Positions 16,170 through 23,776 of a DNA stretch of 64,000 bases are shown piece by piece. Numbering within the stretch: the first letter of the stretch is position 1; every line of letters starts with the position of its first letter. A program made the position numbers and the translations under genes. The stretch comes from DASQGA01 sp963762085. Its GTDB lineage: Bacteria; Actinomycetota; Thermoleophilia; Gaiellales; Gaiellaceae. Below the pieces are notes generated by a model that did no database searches, was not told where the DNA came from, and saw nothing but the letters and a program-made list of their open reading frames with translations. Location: positions 173,150 through 237,149 of the forward strand of contig CAVXJD010000002.1 of the NCBI GenBank assembly GCA_963762085.1, given 5' to 3'.

Positions 16170-16400
16170 ATGGCCATACGGAGGTGCCGCCGCCGTCAAC
16201 CAAAGGCCGTCGTGGAAGCCCTGTTCGCACCACTTTCCATCATCTTGGTCTGTGCCATCGTCGCTGCGCCGTCTGTCTGGTTCGCCAACAGGCGAGGACG
16301 CAGCATGGTCATCTGGGGTGCGCTCGGGCTGATGTTGCCGCTCGTGAGCATCCTTCTGCTCGTTCTGCTGGGACAGAAGAAGCACGCCGAGGCGTTCTAA
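16170..16400 (+). CDS. Small two-helix membrane protein, 76 aa
   Basis: After a strongly basic start (MAIRRCRRRQPK) come two hydrophobic helices separated by a basic loop: about residues 18-39 (LFAPLSIILVCAIVAAPSVW) and 47-67 (VIWGALGLMLPLVSILLLVL). The tail is GQKKHAEAF. GAGG precedes the ATG by about nine bases. A GTG at 16212 (MEALFAPL) is an alternative start. No family is recognised. Confidence 0.55.
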   Translation: MAIRRCRRRQPKAVVEALFAPLSIILVCAIVAAPSVWFANRRGRSMVIWGALGLMLPLVSILLLVLLGQKKHAEAF

Positions 16401-16435
16401 GCGGCGAGCGGAACGCCTCGCGCAAGCAGGTGGCG

Positions 16436-16807
16436 CTACTTAGGTCGTTCGAGATCCCAGAGACGGGCCCACTCTTCGATGGCTCGATCTGAAACCTTGT
16501 CGCACGGCAGGTAGGTGACGTCGATCTTCCGACCATCCCAGGTGCCCCGCACTTTGACTACCCAGGCGGTGGTGGGCAGCGGGCAGACCGGTCCGGACGG
16601 CCCCGGGAGCAGGACCGCCTCCTTCACGCTCGCCTCCTCGCACCTTGGTCCAATCGGAGGTTCGCAACCGAGGAAGTAGCGCCGCTCCGTATCCGGGTCT
16701 CCGGCCTGTGAGAACACGATGTTGAGTGTCCCGCCCGTCCTTTCCCTATCCCCCTGGCAGGACTGAAGGAGGCTGACGGCGAGTGCGACAGCGGCTAAGA
16801 ACCGCAT
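16436..16807 (-). CDS. Putative lipoprotein, 123 aa
   Basis: The product begins MRFLAAVALAVSLLQSCQGD, a lipoprotein signal with lipobox LQSC. The mature part has four more cysteines (GCEPP, PRCEEA, PVCPLP, LPCDK) and a VVKVRGTWDGRKIDVTYLPC stretch. The ATG at 16807 is chosen because it begins the signal peptide; the upstream frame to 16843 does not look like protein. Function is unknown. It is convergent with the two-helix membrane gene. Confidence 0.6.
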   Translation of the reverse strand: MRFLAAVALAVSLLQSCQGDRERTGGTLNIVFSQAGDPDTERRYFLGCEPPIGPRCEEASVKEAVLLPGPSGPVCPLPTTAWVVKVRGTWDGRKIDVTYLPCDKVSDRAIEEWARLWDLERPK

Positions 16808-16914
16808 TGTCGGCGGATGGTACGTCGTACGTTCATCAAGCAAGCAGAACGGCCAAGCCCTCTTGCCACTAGGAAGGTTTAACGAACAACGGTCGGCGTC
16901 GTCTCAATTCATTA

Positions 16915-17124
16915 GTGAAAACTGCCGTTCGCATCGGAGCCGCCCTGGTGCTCGTCGGCATCGTCCTCCTGGTGCTCGGCTTCGCCGGGGTCGCGGATCC
17001 AGGCTTGGATGACTCAATGGATCCTGAAGATCCTGGATTTTCGCCGCTCATCATCATTGGACTGATCCTGCTCGTATTCGGAGGATTAGGCGGCTACGCC
17101 GCTCACCTGATCTCACGGAACTAG
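16915..17124 (+). CDS. Small two-helix membrane protein, 69 aa
   Basis: A GTG-started ORF with two hydrophobic helices: about residues 7-25 (IGAALVLVGIVLLVLGFAG) and 44-64 (PLIIIGLILLVFGGLGGYAA). They are joined by an acidic loop (DPGLDDSMDPEDPG). No Shine-Dalgarno is evident. Function is unknown. It could be related to other small actinobacterial two-helix proteins, but no specific family is recognised. Confidence 0.55.
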   Translation: MKTAVRIGAALVLVGIVLLVLGFAGVADPGLDDSMDPEDPGFSPLIIIGLILLVFGGLGGYAAHLISRN

Positions 17125-17282
17125 GACTCGCCTTCGCCCCGGCCGGTCCGGCGGCCCCTAAATCGCGCCGGCGCGTTTACCTAGTGCACACAAGGCTCCG
17201 TTTAGGACACATCTGCGGACACGTTTTGCCTGTCTCGCCTTGTAAGTAAGCGAAAAACCCGCACGGAGCAGGCTTTCAGAGA

Positions 17283-17354
17283 GCGGACGACCGGGTTCGA
17301 ACCGGCGACCCTCAGCTTGGGAAGCTGATGCTCTACCAACTGAGCTACGTCCGC
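17283..17354 (-). tRNA. tRNA-Gly (CCC)
   Basis: The minus strand folds into a full cloverleaf. The acceptor stem is GCGGACG/CGTCCGC, the D-arm is GCTCAGTTGGTAGAGC, the anticodon stem TCAGC/GCTGA closes loop TTCCCAA (anticodon CCC), and the T-arm has GGTTCGAACC. CCA is not encoded directly after the discriminator. Confidence 0.95.
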
Positions 17355-17451
17355 GCGCAAGTCATTCTACTGGGGGATGCCGGAAATCTCCCCTGCAGCC
17401 ACACTTCGACGACGAAGCGGCGTGCGGCCCGCCCGGATTGGAGGTAAACGC

Positions 17452-17610
17452 ATGCAGCGATACGTGGACTATCGAGACGAGACGGGGCAGACGATGTCCG
17501 AGTACGCGATCGTGCTCGCGGTCATCTCGCCCGCGATCGTCGCCAGCCTCGCACTCCTTTCGCAGGGCTTCCAGGACCGCCTCGCGACGGTTATCGGCTA
17601 CCTCACGTAG
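17452..17610 (+). CDS. Flp/Fap-type pilin subunit
   Basis: The 52-residue product has the type IVb (Flp) pilin signature: a short hydrophilic leader ending in Gly-Gln (RYVDYRDETGQ), then TMSEYAIVLAVISPAIVASL. The conserved glutamate-tyrosine lies shortly after the expected cleavage site and a single hydrophobic helix follows. Prepilin peptidase would cleave the leader. GGAGG lies seven bases upstream of the ATG at 17452. No tad/cpa assembly genes are present in the window, so this is an orphan pilin or is assembled by genes elsewhere. A strong terminator follows. Confidence 0.8.
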   Translation: MQRYVDYRDETGQTMSEYAIVLAVISPAIVASLALLSQGFQDRLATVIGYLT

Positions 17611-17623
17611 CCAAGCGCAAGAA

Positions 17624-17654
17624 CGAGGGGCGACTGCCGCAAAGCCGCCCCTCG
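17624..17654 (+). terminator. Hairpin after the Flp pilin gene
   Basis: CGAGGGGCG (17624-17632) pairs perfectly with CGCCCCTCG (17646-17654), 14 bases after the pilin stop codon. Confidence 0.7.
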
Positions 17655-17769
17655 CAGAATGCCATCGTAATCGCTCTAGCCCGCTGAGGGAAGTGGCGTC
17701 GCGTCGAGCATGGAGATCCTCCGAGGGGGGATACTCCTCCTGAAACGACTGCGGACAGGGAGGAGAGCC

Positions 17770-18795
17770 ATGGCCGCCACCGAGCTCAGAGAGATTGCAG
17801 AGGCGCTCGTCGCAGAGGGTAAGGGGATTCTTGCCGCGGACGAGAGCACGGGCACGATCGAGAAGCGGTTCAAGTCGATCGACGTCGAGTCGACCGAGGA
17901 GACGCGGCGCGCCTACCGCGAGCTCCTCTTCACGACCGAGGGTGCGGCGGAGTACATCTCCGGCGTGATCCTCTATGACGAGACGATCCGTCAGAGCGCG
18001 TCGGACGGGACACCGTTTCCCGAGCTGCTCGAGCGCCAGCGAATCGTGCCGGGGATCAAGGTCGACAGGGGGGCCAAGCCGCTGGCGAAAGCCCCGGACG
18101 AGACGGTCACCGAAGGCCTCGACGGCCTCCGCGAGCGGTTGAACGAGTACCGCGAGCTCGGTGCGCGCTTCACGAAATGGCGCGCCGTGATCGACATCGG
18201 CGACGGCCTCCCCACTCCGTACTCCATCCACGTCAACGCCCACGCCCTTGGCCGCTACGCGGTCCTTTCGCAGGAAGCCAACCTCGTCCCGATCGTCGAA
18301 CCTGAGGTGCTGATGGACGGAGATCACGCGATCGAGCGCTGCTACGAGGTGACCGAGATGACGCTCCATGCGGTCTTTCACGAGCTCCAGCTCCAGCGCG
18401 TGGAGCTCGAGGGCATGCTCCTGAAGCCGAACATGGTGCTCTCGGGGAACGAGGCCCCGGAGCAGGCGGGCGTCCAGGAGGTGGCCGAGCAGACGATCCG
18501 CTGCTTGAAGGCGACCGTTCCCCCGGCCGTACCCGGGATTGTCTTCCTGTCGGGTGGCCAGAGCGACGATGTCGCTACGGCGCACCTGAACGCGATGAAC
18601 GCGATGGGCGAGCACCCATGGGAGCTCAGCTTCTCCTACGGCCGCGCGCTGCAGGCGCCCGCACTCAAAGCGTGGCGCGGGAAGGAAGAGAACGTCGCCG
18701 CAGCCCAGGAGGCGTACCTCCACCGGGCGCGCCTGAACGGGGCCGCGCGCTCCGGCTCCTACTCCGAGGAGATGGAAGCGGCGGTCGCGGCCTAG
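17770..18795 (+). CDS. Class I fructose-bisphosphate aldolase
   Basis: The 341-residue enzyme splits fructose 1,6-bisphosphate into two triose phosphates through a Schiff base. The eukaryote-like class I pattern is clear: GKGILAADESTGTIEKRF near 18-35, PGIKVDRGAKPL near 92, FTKWRAVIDIG near 134, and LLKPNMVLSG near 217 with the Schiff-base lysine. FLSGGQSDDVATAHLNAMN follows. The ATG at 17770 has AGGGAGGAG upstream. It stands alone between the pilin terminator and a long inverted repeat. Together with glpX, 900 bases away on the other strand, it covers both directions of the FBP step. Confidence 0.95.
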   Translation: MAATELREIAEALVAEGKGILAADESTGTIEKRFKSIDVESTEETRRAYRELLFTTEGAAEYISGVILYDETIRQSASDGTPFPELLERQRIVPGIKVDRGAKPLAKAPDETVTEGLDGLRERLNEYRELGARFTKWRAVIDIGDGLPTPYSIHVNAHALGRYAVLSQEANLVPIVEPEVLMDGDHAIERCYEVTEMTLHAVFHELQLQRVELEGMLLKPNMVLSGNEAPEQAGVQEVAEQTIRCLKATVPPAVPGIVFLSGGQSDDVATAHLNAMNAMGEHPWELSFSYGRALQAPALKAWRGKEENVAAAQEAYLHRARLNGAARSGSYSEEMEAAVAA

Positions 18796-18956
18796 GAGGG
18801 TTTGGTGAAACGTCACTCGTCGTCGGGGTGCGATGGTCGTTTCGAGGCAAGGACGCAGGGAGCGCCGATAGCAGCGCTATCGAAGCGACTGAGGACGCAG
18901 CATCGGGGCGAGCAGCGCGGCCCGACGGCACTGCTGCGGTTCGTCAAACCCTCCTA
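18793..18956. repeat. Long imperfect inverted repeat between convergent genes
   Basis: TAGGAGGGTTTG (18793-18804) is repeated in inverted orientation at 18945-18956. Similarity continues inward for roughly 45 bases per arm (for example GTCGGGGTGCG against GTCGGGCCGCG). A smaller perfect hairpin, CGATAGC-AGC-GCTATCG, lies near the centre (about 18868-18884). The left arm begins at the aldolase stop codon and the right arm begins next to the phosphatase stop. It may be a large bidirectional terminator or a MITE-like element. Confidence 0.6.
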
Positions 18957-19622
18957 CTAGGCGAGGAGACGGGCTCGGACGGCCGCGAGATCGTCGTCGC
19001 CGAGACCCGCCGAGCGGAGGTAGGCCTCGACGTCGAACGAGGCAAGCAAGTCGAGGATGAGCTCGCGGGCGGACGTGTTCTTGCGCCTGAGGATCTCCGC
19101 GATCACGGCGCTCTGGTCGTCTTGTCCCCGTCGGGCCCACAACCGCTGCAGGCGGAATGTGCTCAACTCGTAGTCGGCGACGATGTCTTCCGGGACGACT
19201 CCGGCGAGCGCCAGCAGGAGAACGCTGATCAGACCCGTGCGGTCACGGCCCGCGCCGCAATGAATGACGATTCCGCCGGGCCCCGCGCCGGCGACCGCGG
19301 CGACGGCCGCGGCGCACCGTTCCGGCTTTCGCTCGAGGAAAGGCCGGTAGTAGAGCGGGCTGCCGTCGAGCTCCTCGGCCCAGCAGGCTTCCCAGAAGGC
19401 CGTGTCAGCCGTGTCGTCCAACGGCACGTGGACGGTGGCGACGCGGTCAGGCCGAGGTCCGCGTTCCTGGTCGTTTCGGAGGTCGACCAGCGTGCGCACG
19501 CCGTAGGACTCGAGCGCCGACCAGCCTGCCTTGGTAAGGCGGTCGAGGTCGTCCGCACGGACGATTGCACCCCAGCTCGTCATGCGACCGTCGTAGGTGC
19601 GCAGACCGCCGAGGTCGCGCAC
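18957..19622 (-). CDS. Tyrosine/dual-specificity protein phosphatase (PTP family)
   Basis: The 221-residue product has the CX5R active-site loop IVIHCGAGRDRTGL near residues 117-130, with a family-typical N-terminus (RDLGGLRTYDG, then VRADDL) and VRTLVDLRNDQER. It belongs to the bacterial atypical PTPs that dephosphorylate phosphotyrosine or phospholipids. The GTG at 19622 is the only start in frame. However, the frame continues upstream with LEWEGCFN, which fits the family, so the true N-terminus may be longer and lack a recognisable start codon. Its substrate is unknown. Confidence 0.82.
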   Translation of the reverse strand: MRDLGGLRTYDGRMTSWGAIVRADDLDRLTKAGWSALESYGVRTLVDLRNDQERGPRPDRVATVHVPLDDTADTAFWEACWAEELDGSPLYYRPFLERKPERCAAAVAAVAGAGPGGIVIHCGAGRDRTGLISVLLLALAGVVPEDIVADYELSTFRLQRLWARRGQDDQSAVIAEILRRKNTSARELILDLLASFDVEAYLRSAGLGDDDLAAVRARLLA

Positions 19623-19671
19623 GTTGAAGCACCCCTCCCATTCGAGGTCTAGGTGCCGAGACGCCCGACAG

Positions 19672-20682
19672 CTAGCGATACTCGCGGCCGGAGAAGAGAG
19701 AGAGCTTCTCGAAGGCGTGATAGGCCTCCACGCGTCGCACGGTGCCCGAGCGCGATCGCATGACGATCGAGTCGGTTACGGCACCGTCCTTCGTGTAGCG
19801 GACTCCGTTCAGAAGGGCGCCGTCCGTGACGCCGGTTGCCGCAACGAAGATGTTCTCGCCCGCAACAAGGTCCTTGGTGGTGAGCACCTGGTCGAGGTCG
19901 TAGCCGGCGGTGATGAGCTCCTGGCGCTCGTCGTCGTTTCGCGGCCAGAGCTTCCCCTGGACTTCACCGCCGAGGCAGGTCACGGCAGCGGCGGCAATGA
20001 CGCCCTCCGGCGTGCCGCCGATGCCCATCATCAGGTCGATGATCGAGGCAGATCGAGCCGCCGCGATCGCAGGGGCGACGTCGCCGTCGGTGATCAGGTG
20101 CACTCGCGCCCCGACCTCCCGCAGCCCTTCGATGAGCGACTGGTTCCGCTCCCGGTCAAGCACGACGACGCGGATGTCCGTCGGCTTGACGCCCTTCGCC
20201 TCCGCCGCGCGGCGCACGTTGTCCTCGGGTGAGGCCGTGATGTCCACGGCGGCGGCGATCTCGGCGCCGCACGCGATCTTGTCCATGTAGACGGCAGCGC
20301 CGGGAAAGAACATCGTCCCGCGCTCCGCGACCGCGATCACCGCGATCGCGTTCGGCTGCCCGAGGGCGGTGAGGCGCGTGCCTTCGAGCGGGTCGACGGC
20401 GACGTCGACCTCGGGCGGCTCGCCGTTTCCGATCTCCTCGCCGTTGTAGAGCATCGGCGCCTCGTCCTTCTCGCCCTCGCCGATGACGACGACGCCCGCC
20501 ATCGTCACGGTCTGGAGCATGTGGCGCATTGCATCGACAGCTGCCTGGTCGGCTGACTCTTTCTCGCCCCGGCCGATCCAGCGGGCAGAGCCGAGCGAGG
20601 CCGCCTCCGTGACGCGAACGAGCTCGAGCGCGAGGTTCCGATCCGGAATCGTGGGCGTGCCGGTGGCCATCCGCCCGGTCAT
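19672..20682 (-). CDS. glpX: Fructose-1,6-bisphosphatase class II (GlpX)
   Basis: The 336-residue enzyme removes the 1-phosphate of fructose 1,6-bisphosphate, the committed step of gluconeogenesis. Motifs in order: RWIGRGEKESADQAAVDAMR, VVIGEGEKDEAPML (metal ligand Glu), VDVAVDPLEGTRLTALGQPN (DPxEGT metal/substrate site) and MMGIGGTPEGVIAAAAV. Actinobacteria commonly rely on this class. Two ATG codons, at 20682 and 20670, are possible starts. The longer form is given. It precedes the phosphatase gene with a 49-base gap and follows argS on the same strand. Confidence 0.95.
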   Translation of the reverse strand: MTGRMATGTPTIPDRNLALELVRVTEAASLGSARWIGRGEKESADQAAVDAMRHMLQTVTMAGVVVIGEGEKDEAPMLYNGEEIGNGEPPEVDVAVDPLEGTRLTALGQPNAIAVIAVAERGTMFFPGAAVYMDKIACGAEIAAAVDITASPEDNVRRAAEAKGVKPTDIRVVVLDRERNQSLIEGLREVGARVHLITDGDVAPAIAAARSASIIDLMMGIGGTPEGVIAAAAVTCLGGEVQGKLWPRNDDERQELITAGYDLDQVLTTKDLVAGENIFVAATGVTDGALLNGVRYTKDGAVTDSIVMRSRSGTVRRVEAYHAFEKLSLFSGREYR

Positions 20683-20700
20683 CCTACGATCGTCCCCGCG

Positions 20701-22230
20701 TTACATGCGCTCGGGGGCCTCGACGCCGATCAGGTCGAGGGAGCGCGCGATGACGTTCTGCGTCGCGCCAATGAGCCCGAGGCGAAAGCTCTCGGCCTCG
20801 CTCTCGAGGACTCGATGCTCGTGGTAGAAGCGGTGAAAGTCGTCCGCCAGCCGGATCGCGTACGTGGGAATCGCATGCGGAGTCCTCCGTTCGACCGCGT
20901 CGGCCACGACCTGCGGAAAATCCGCGAGTCGCTTCACGAGCTCCCTCTCCTCGGAGGCGAGCTCGGCCGGCGGTTCCGCGCCAGGCGACGCGCTCTCGGC
21001 GTTTCTGAGGATGCCTGCGATCCGGGCATGCGCATACTGGACATAGAAGACAGGGTTCTTCACGCTTCGCTCGCGGGCAAGGTCGAGGTCGATCTCCATC
21101 GATTGCTCGGGACTCGACCGGACGAGGTACCAGCGCGCGGCGTCGACGCCGACTTCGTCCATGAACTCATCGAGGAAGACGACGTCGCCGCGGCGCTTCG
21201 ACATCTTCGTCTGCTCGTCGCCCTTGGTCAGGTGGACGAGCTGGTAGAGGAGCACCTCGACGGCCGCGGGGTCATAGCCGAGCATCTTCGCCACGACCGC
21301 GTACCACCCCTCGACACCGTGGTGGTCGGCGCCGAGCACGTAGATGACGCGGTCGAATCCCCGCTCGAGCTTGTCGCGCAGATACGCGATGTCGGCTGCT
21401 TCGTAGGTCGGGAGCCCGCTTCGCTCAGCGGAGCGGATGAGGACTCGGTCCTTCTCGTCACCGTGGGCCGTCGACCTCACCCACAGAGCGCCGTCCTTCT
21501 CATACGTATCGAGGCGCTCCAGCAGCGCGGGCAGGGCCTCCTCGAGCTCGCTCTGCTTCGCCCAGCTGTCGAAGTGAATGCGGAAGCGTTCGAGCGTCGC
21601 CTCGATTCGAGCGAGCGTGGCCGGGACCGGGTCCCCGCCCTCACGGGCCAGATCGTCGATGTACGCGCCCTGGTAGCCCTCTTCGGGAAGCTCCTCACCC
21701 CTCCTACGCGCCTCGACGGACGCCCGAAAGCGCTCCATCTGACCACCTGCGTCGTTGTAGTAGTACTCGCGCTCGACCTCGTGGCCCGCGAACTCGAGCA
21801 GGCGCGCGACCGAATCTCCGTAGGCGCCGTTTCGGCCGCCGGCGACGGTGATCGGGCCCGTCGGGTTCGCCGAGACCATCTCGACCTGGATCCGCTGTGG
21901 CCGCGATGCCTCCGAGCCGCCTCCGTAGTCGCGCCCCGCCTGCAGCATCTCCTCCAGGAGCTCGCCGAAGACCGCGGGCGCCAGCGTCAGGTTGACGAAC
22001 CCGGGGGCTGCCGCCGACGCAGACGCGACCTCGGGAAGGTCGGCTGCCGACGCCGCGAGCTCCTCGGCCAGTTCCAGCGGCGGGCGCCCGCGCTGGCCGG
22101 CGACCTGGAGTGCAACGTTGGTGGCGTAGTCGCCGTGCGCCGGGTCACGCGGGCGTTCAAGCGTCACCGGCGCCCCGGCCGCCTCGCCGAGCGCATGCTC
22201 CAGCCGCTCGAGGGGGGTGGGCGTCGCCAT
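20701..22230 (-). CDS. argS: Arginyl-tRNA synthetase, with a non-standard HIGH motif
   Basis: The 509-residue class I synthetase charges tRNA-Arg. It has an N-terminal Arg-S add-on domain (residues 1-90), the catalytic core with EMVSANPTGPITVAGGRNGA near 117-136, and YYYNDAGGQMERF. LGADHHGVEGW and the second signature KMSKRRG follow, then an anticodon-binding helical domain ending LIGVEAPERM. The HIGH equivalent, usually HVGH or HIGG after SANPTGP, reads TVAG, so the first histidine is absent. The rest of the enzyme is canonical. The ATG follows a TACGAT box by 7 bases. This box overlaps the -10 of the divergent DUF3467 gene. Confidence 0.94.
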   Translation of the reverse strand: MATPTPLERLEHALGEAAGAPVTLERPRDPAHGDYATNVALQVAGQRGRPPLELAEELAASAADLPEVASASAAAPGFVNLTLAPAVFGELLEEMLQAGRDYGGGSEASRPQRIQVEMVSANPTGPITVAGGRNGAYGDSVARLLEFAGHEVEREYYYNDAGGQMERFRASVEARRRGEELPEEGYQGAYIDDLAREGGDPVPATLARIEATLERFRIHFDSWAKQSELEEALPALLERLDTYEKDGALWVRSTAHGDEKDRVLIRSAERSGLPTYEAADIAYLRDKLERGFDRVIYVLGADHHGVEGWYAVVAKMLGYDPAAVEVLLYQLVHLTKGDEQTKMSKRRGDVVFLDEFMDEVGVDAARWYLVRSSPEQSMEIDLDLARERSVKNPVFYVQYAHARIAGILRNAESASPGAEPPAELASEERELVKRLADFPQVVADAVERRTPHAIPTYAIRLADDFHRFYHEHRVLESEAESFRLGLIGATQNVIARSLDLIGVEAPERM

Positions 22231-22236
22231 CGGCTA

Positions 22237-22243
22237 TATCGTA
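22237..22243. promoter_or_regulatory. Shared symmetric -10 element, divergent argS / DUF3467
   Basis: The seven bases TATCGTA read TATCGT on the plus strand (six bases before GTG 22249) and TACGAT on the minus strand (seven bases before ATG 22230). One element can therefore serve both leaderless genes. Confidence 0.55.
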
Positions 22244-22248
22244 GGGGC

Positions 22249-22539
22249 GTGGAAGAAGACGCCCGCGAGGAGCGCCAGCTCAACATCCATCTCGATCCGG
22301 CCAACCTGGCAGGCGCCTACGCGAACTTCGCCAACGTCAGCTTCTCCGACTACGAGTTCACGATCACGTTCGCGCGGATCGACCACGAGGTCGAGGAAGG
22401 CGACGTCCCCGGCGTGGTCGTCAGCCGTGTAAACCTCTCCCCGCGCTTCATGCGCGAGCTGCTCGACGCCATGAACGACAGCTGGTCGAAATGGGAAACG
22501 CGGGAAGGCATCAGGAACCTTCCCGAGTCCGGGCGGTAA
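22249..22539 (+). CDS. DUF3467 family protein
   Basis: The 96-residue product matches the small DUF3467 family: QLNIHLDPANLAGAYANFAN, then VSFSDYEFTITFARID and VVVSRVNLSPRFMRELLDAM. It is soluble, has no known activity, and is widespread in bacteria and archaea. The GTG start at 22249 is supported by the TATCGT box six bases upstream. It is divergent from argS with only 18 bases between start codons, and its 3' end overlaps the convergent M48 protease gene by 29 bases. Confidence 0.85.
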   Translation: MEEDAREERQLNIHLDPANLAGAYANFANVSFSDYEFTITFARIDHEVEEGDVPGVVVSRVNLSPRFMRELLDAMNDSWSKWETREGIRNLPESGR

Positions 22540-23776
22540 ACACTCGCACCATCGCGATCCGCTCCAGAGCGGGTGGATGCGTTCCGAACCAGAACGTGAC
22601 CCAGCCGGGCGGGGTCGGGTCGGCCAGCGACGTCCTGACGAAGCGCCGCTCGAGGCCGATTGCGCTCTGCGGATCGCGCGTCGCCTGGAGAGCAAGCCAG
22701 TCCGCCTCCGCCTCGTAGCGGCGTGAGACGAGGTTCTGGAGCGGCAGCGTCCCGAGGTAGAAGAGGAGCGCGACGAGCAGTCCCAGGGGCACGACTGCGG
22801 GATCGCCGAGTCCTCCTCTCCGCTCGGTCACGCGCGCAAGCAAAGCGACCCCGGGCACTGCGAGGAGCGCGAACCATCCGAGGCCCTTCCAGAGATGCCT
22901 CCGCCCCACGTGCGCGAGCTCGTGGGCCGCGACAGCGAGCAGCTCACCGCGCGGAAACCGGCCGTCGAGAATCGTGTCGTAGAGGACGACGCGCCTCGTC
23001 GGGCCAATCCCGGCGACGTAGGCGTTCGCCGTCGTCGTTCGGCGGCTGGCGTCGGCCACCTCGACCTTGTCGATGTTGACGCCCTCCCGAGCCGCAAGAC
23101 GCTCGATCTCCCGCGCCAGGGAGCGATCCCCGAGCGGCTGGAAGCGGTTTGTGAGCGGCTGGACGAGCAGCGGCTGGAGCACGACGAAGAGGACGGCGAG
23201 GCCGACGAACGCGGGCGCACCGGCCAGCCACCAGCGGGGCCCGAGCCGCCGCGCGAGCACCATCACGCCCGCAACGGCGATGGAGACGAGGACGGCGCGA
23301 ATCCCGAGCTGCGTTGCCTGATCGGCCAGCCAGCCTCCGTACCCTTGGCGGGACAGGTCGTGACGGCGCGCCCACCAATGGCCCACCGCGGATAGCGGCA
23401 GCCCGGCCAGCCACACGCCGAGCACCATGCCGAGCCCGATTCCGACCCCGGTGCGTACTGCTCCCCGCGCAGTTCGGCGCAGTCCGCGCGTGAGTGGGCC
23501 TGCGAACACCACGAAGAGCCCGACAACAGCGAGCTCCAGAGCCAGCGACCCGAGCAAGAGCCCCCTGGTGACGCGCCGGTACTCGTCGATTTCCTTGAGC
23601 TGCGCGGCCCCGAAGAACGCCTCCGCATCCAGCTTCGGGAGATCGAGCGGAGGCACCTTCGTGCGCCACAGCAGGGCTCCCACCACGACCCATGCAACGA
23701 GCGCGATGACGATCGCGAAGGCCTTCGCTATGGTTGCGCGCCTCTCGTGCGCGTCGCCGTCTTCTCTGACATCCAC
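22511..23776 (-). CDS. M48 family zinc metalloprotease (Ste24/CAAX prenyl protease-like)
   Basis: The 421-residue membrane protease has several hydrophobic segments and the gluzincin motif VAAHELAHVGRRH near residues 280-292 (HExxH). The third zinc ligand is in SRRYEAEADWLALQATRD near 365. The DASRRTTTANAYVAGIGPTRR segment upstream is typical of Ste24-like M48 enzymes, which clip membrane-associated or misfolded proteins. The start is uncertain: the frame has no ATG, and the GTG at 23776 is the nearest in-frame codon that keeps the first helix (IAKAFAIVIALVAWVVVGAL). It overlaps the divergent phosphoesterase start by 30 bases. Confidence 0.85.
   Translation of the reverse strand: MDVREDGDAHERRATIAKAFAIVIALVAWVVVGALLWRTKVPPLDLPKLDAEAFFGAAQLKEIDEYRRVTRGLLLGSLALELAVVGLFVVFAGPLTRGLRRTARGAVRTGVGIGLGMVLGVWLAGLPLSAVGHWWARRHDLSRQGYGGWLADQATQLGIRAVLVSIAVAGVMVLARRLGPRWWLAGAPAFVGLAVLFVVLQPLLVQPLTNRFQPLGDRSLAREIERLAAREGVNIDKVEVADASRRTTTANAYVAGIGPTRRVVLYDTILDGRFPRGELLAVAAHELAHVGRRHLWKGLGWFALLAVPGVALLARVTERRGGLGDPAVVPLGLLVALLFYLGTLPLQNLVSRRYEAEADWLALQATRDPQSAIGLERRFVRTSLADPTPPGWVTFWFGTHPPALERIAMVRVFTARTREGS

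Noticed and set aside
20815..22539. 574-codon open frame opposite argS running into DUF3467
   Set aside because: High-GC antisense shadow; composition is Arg/Val/Asp-rich without motifs, and only its last 96 codons (from GTG 22249) encode a recognisable protein.
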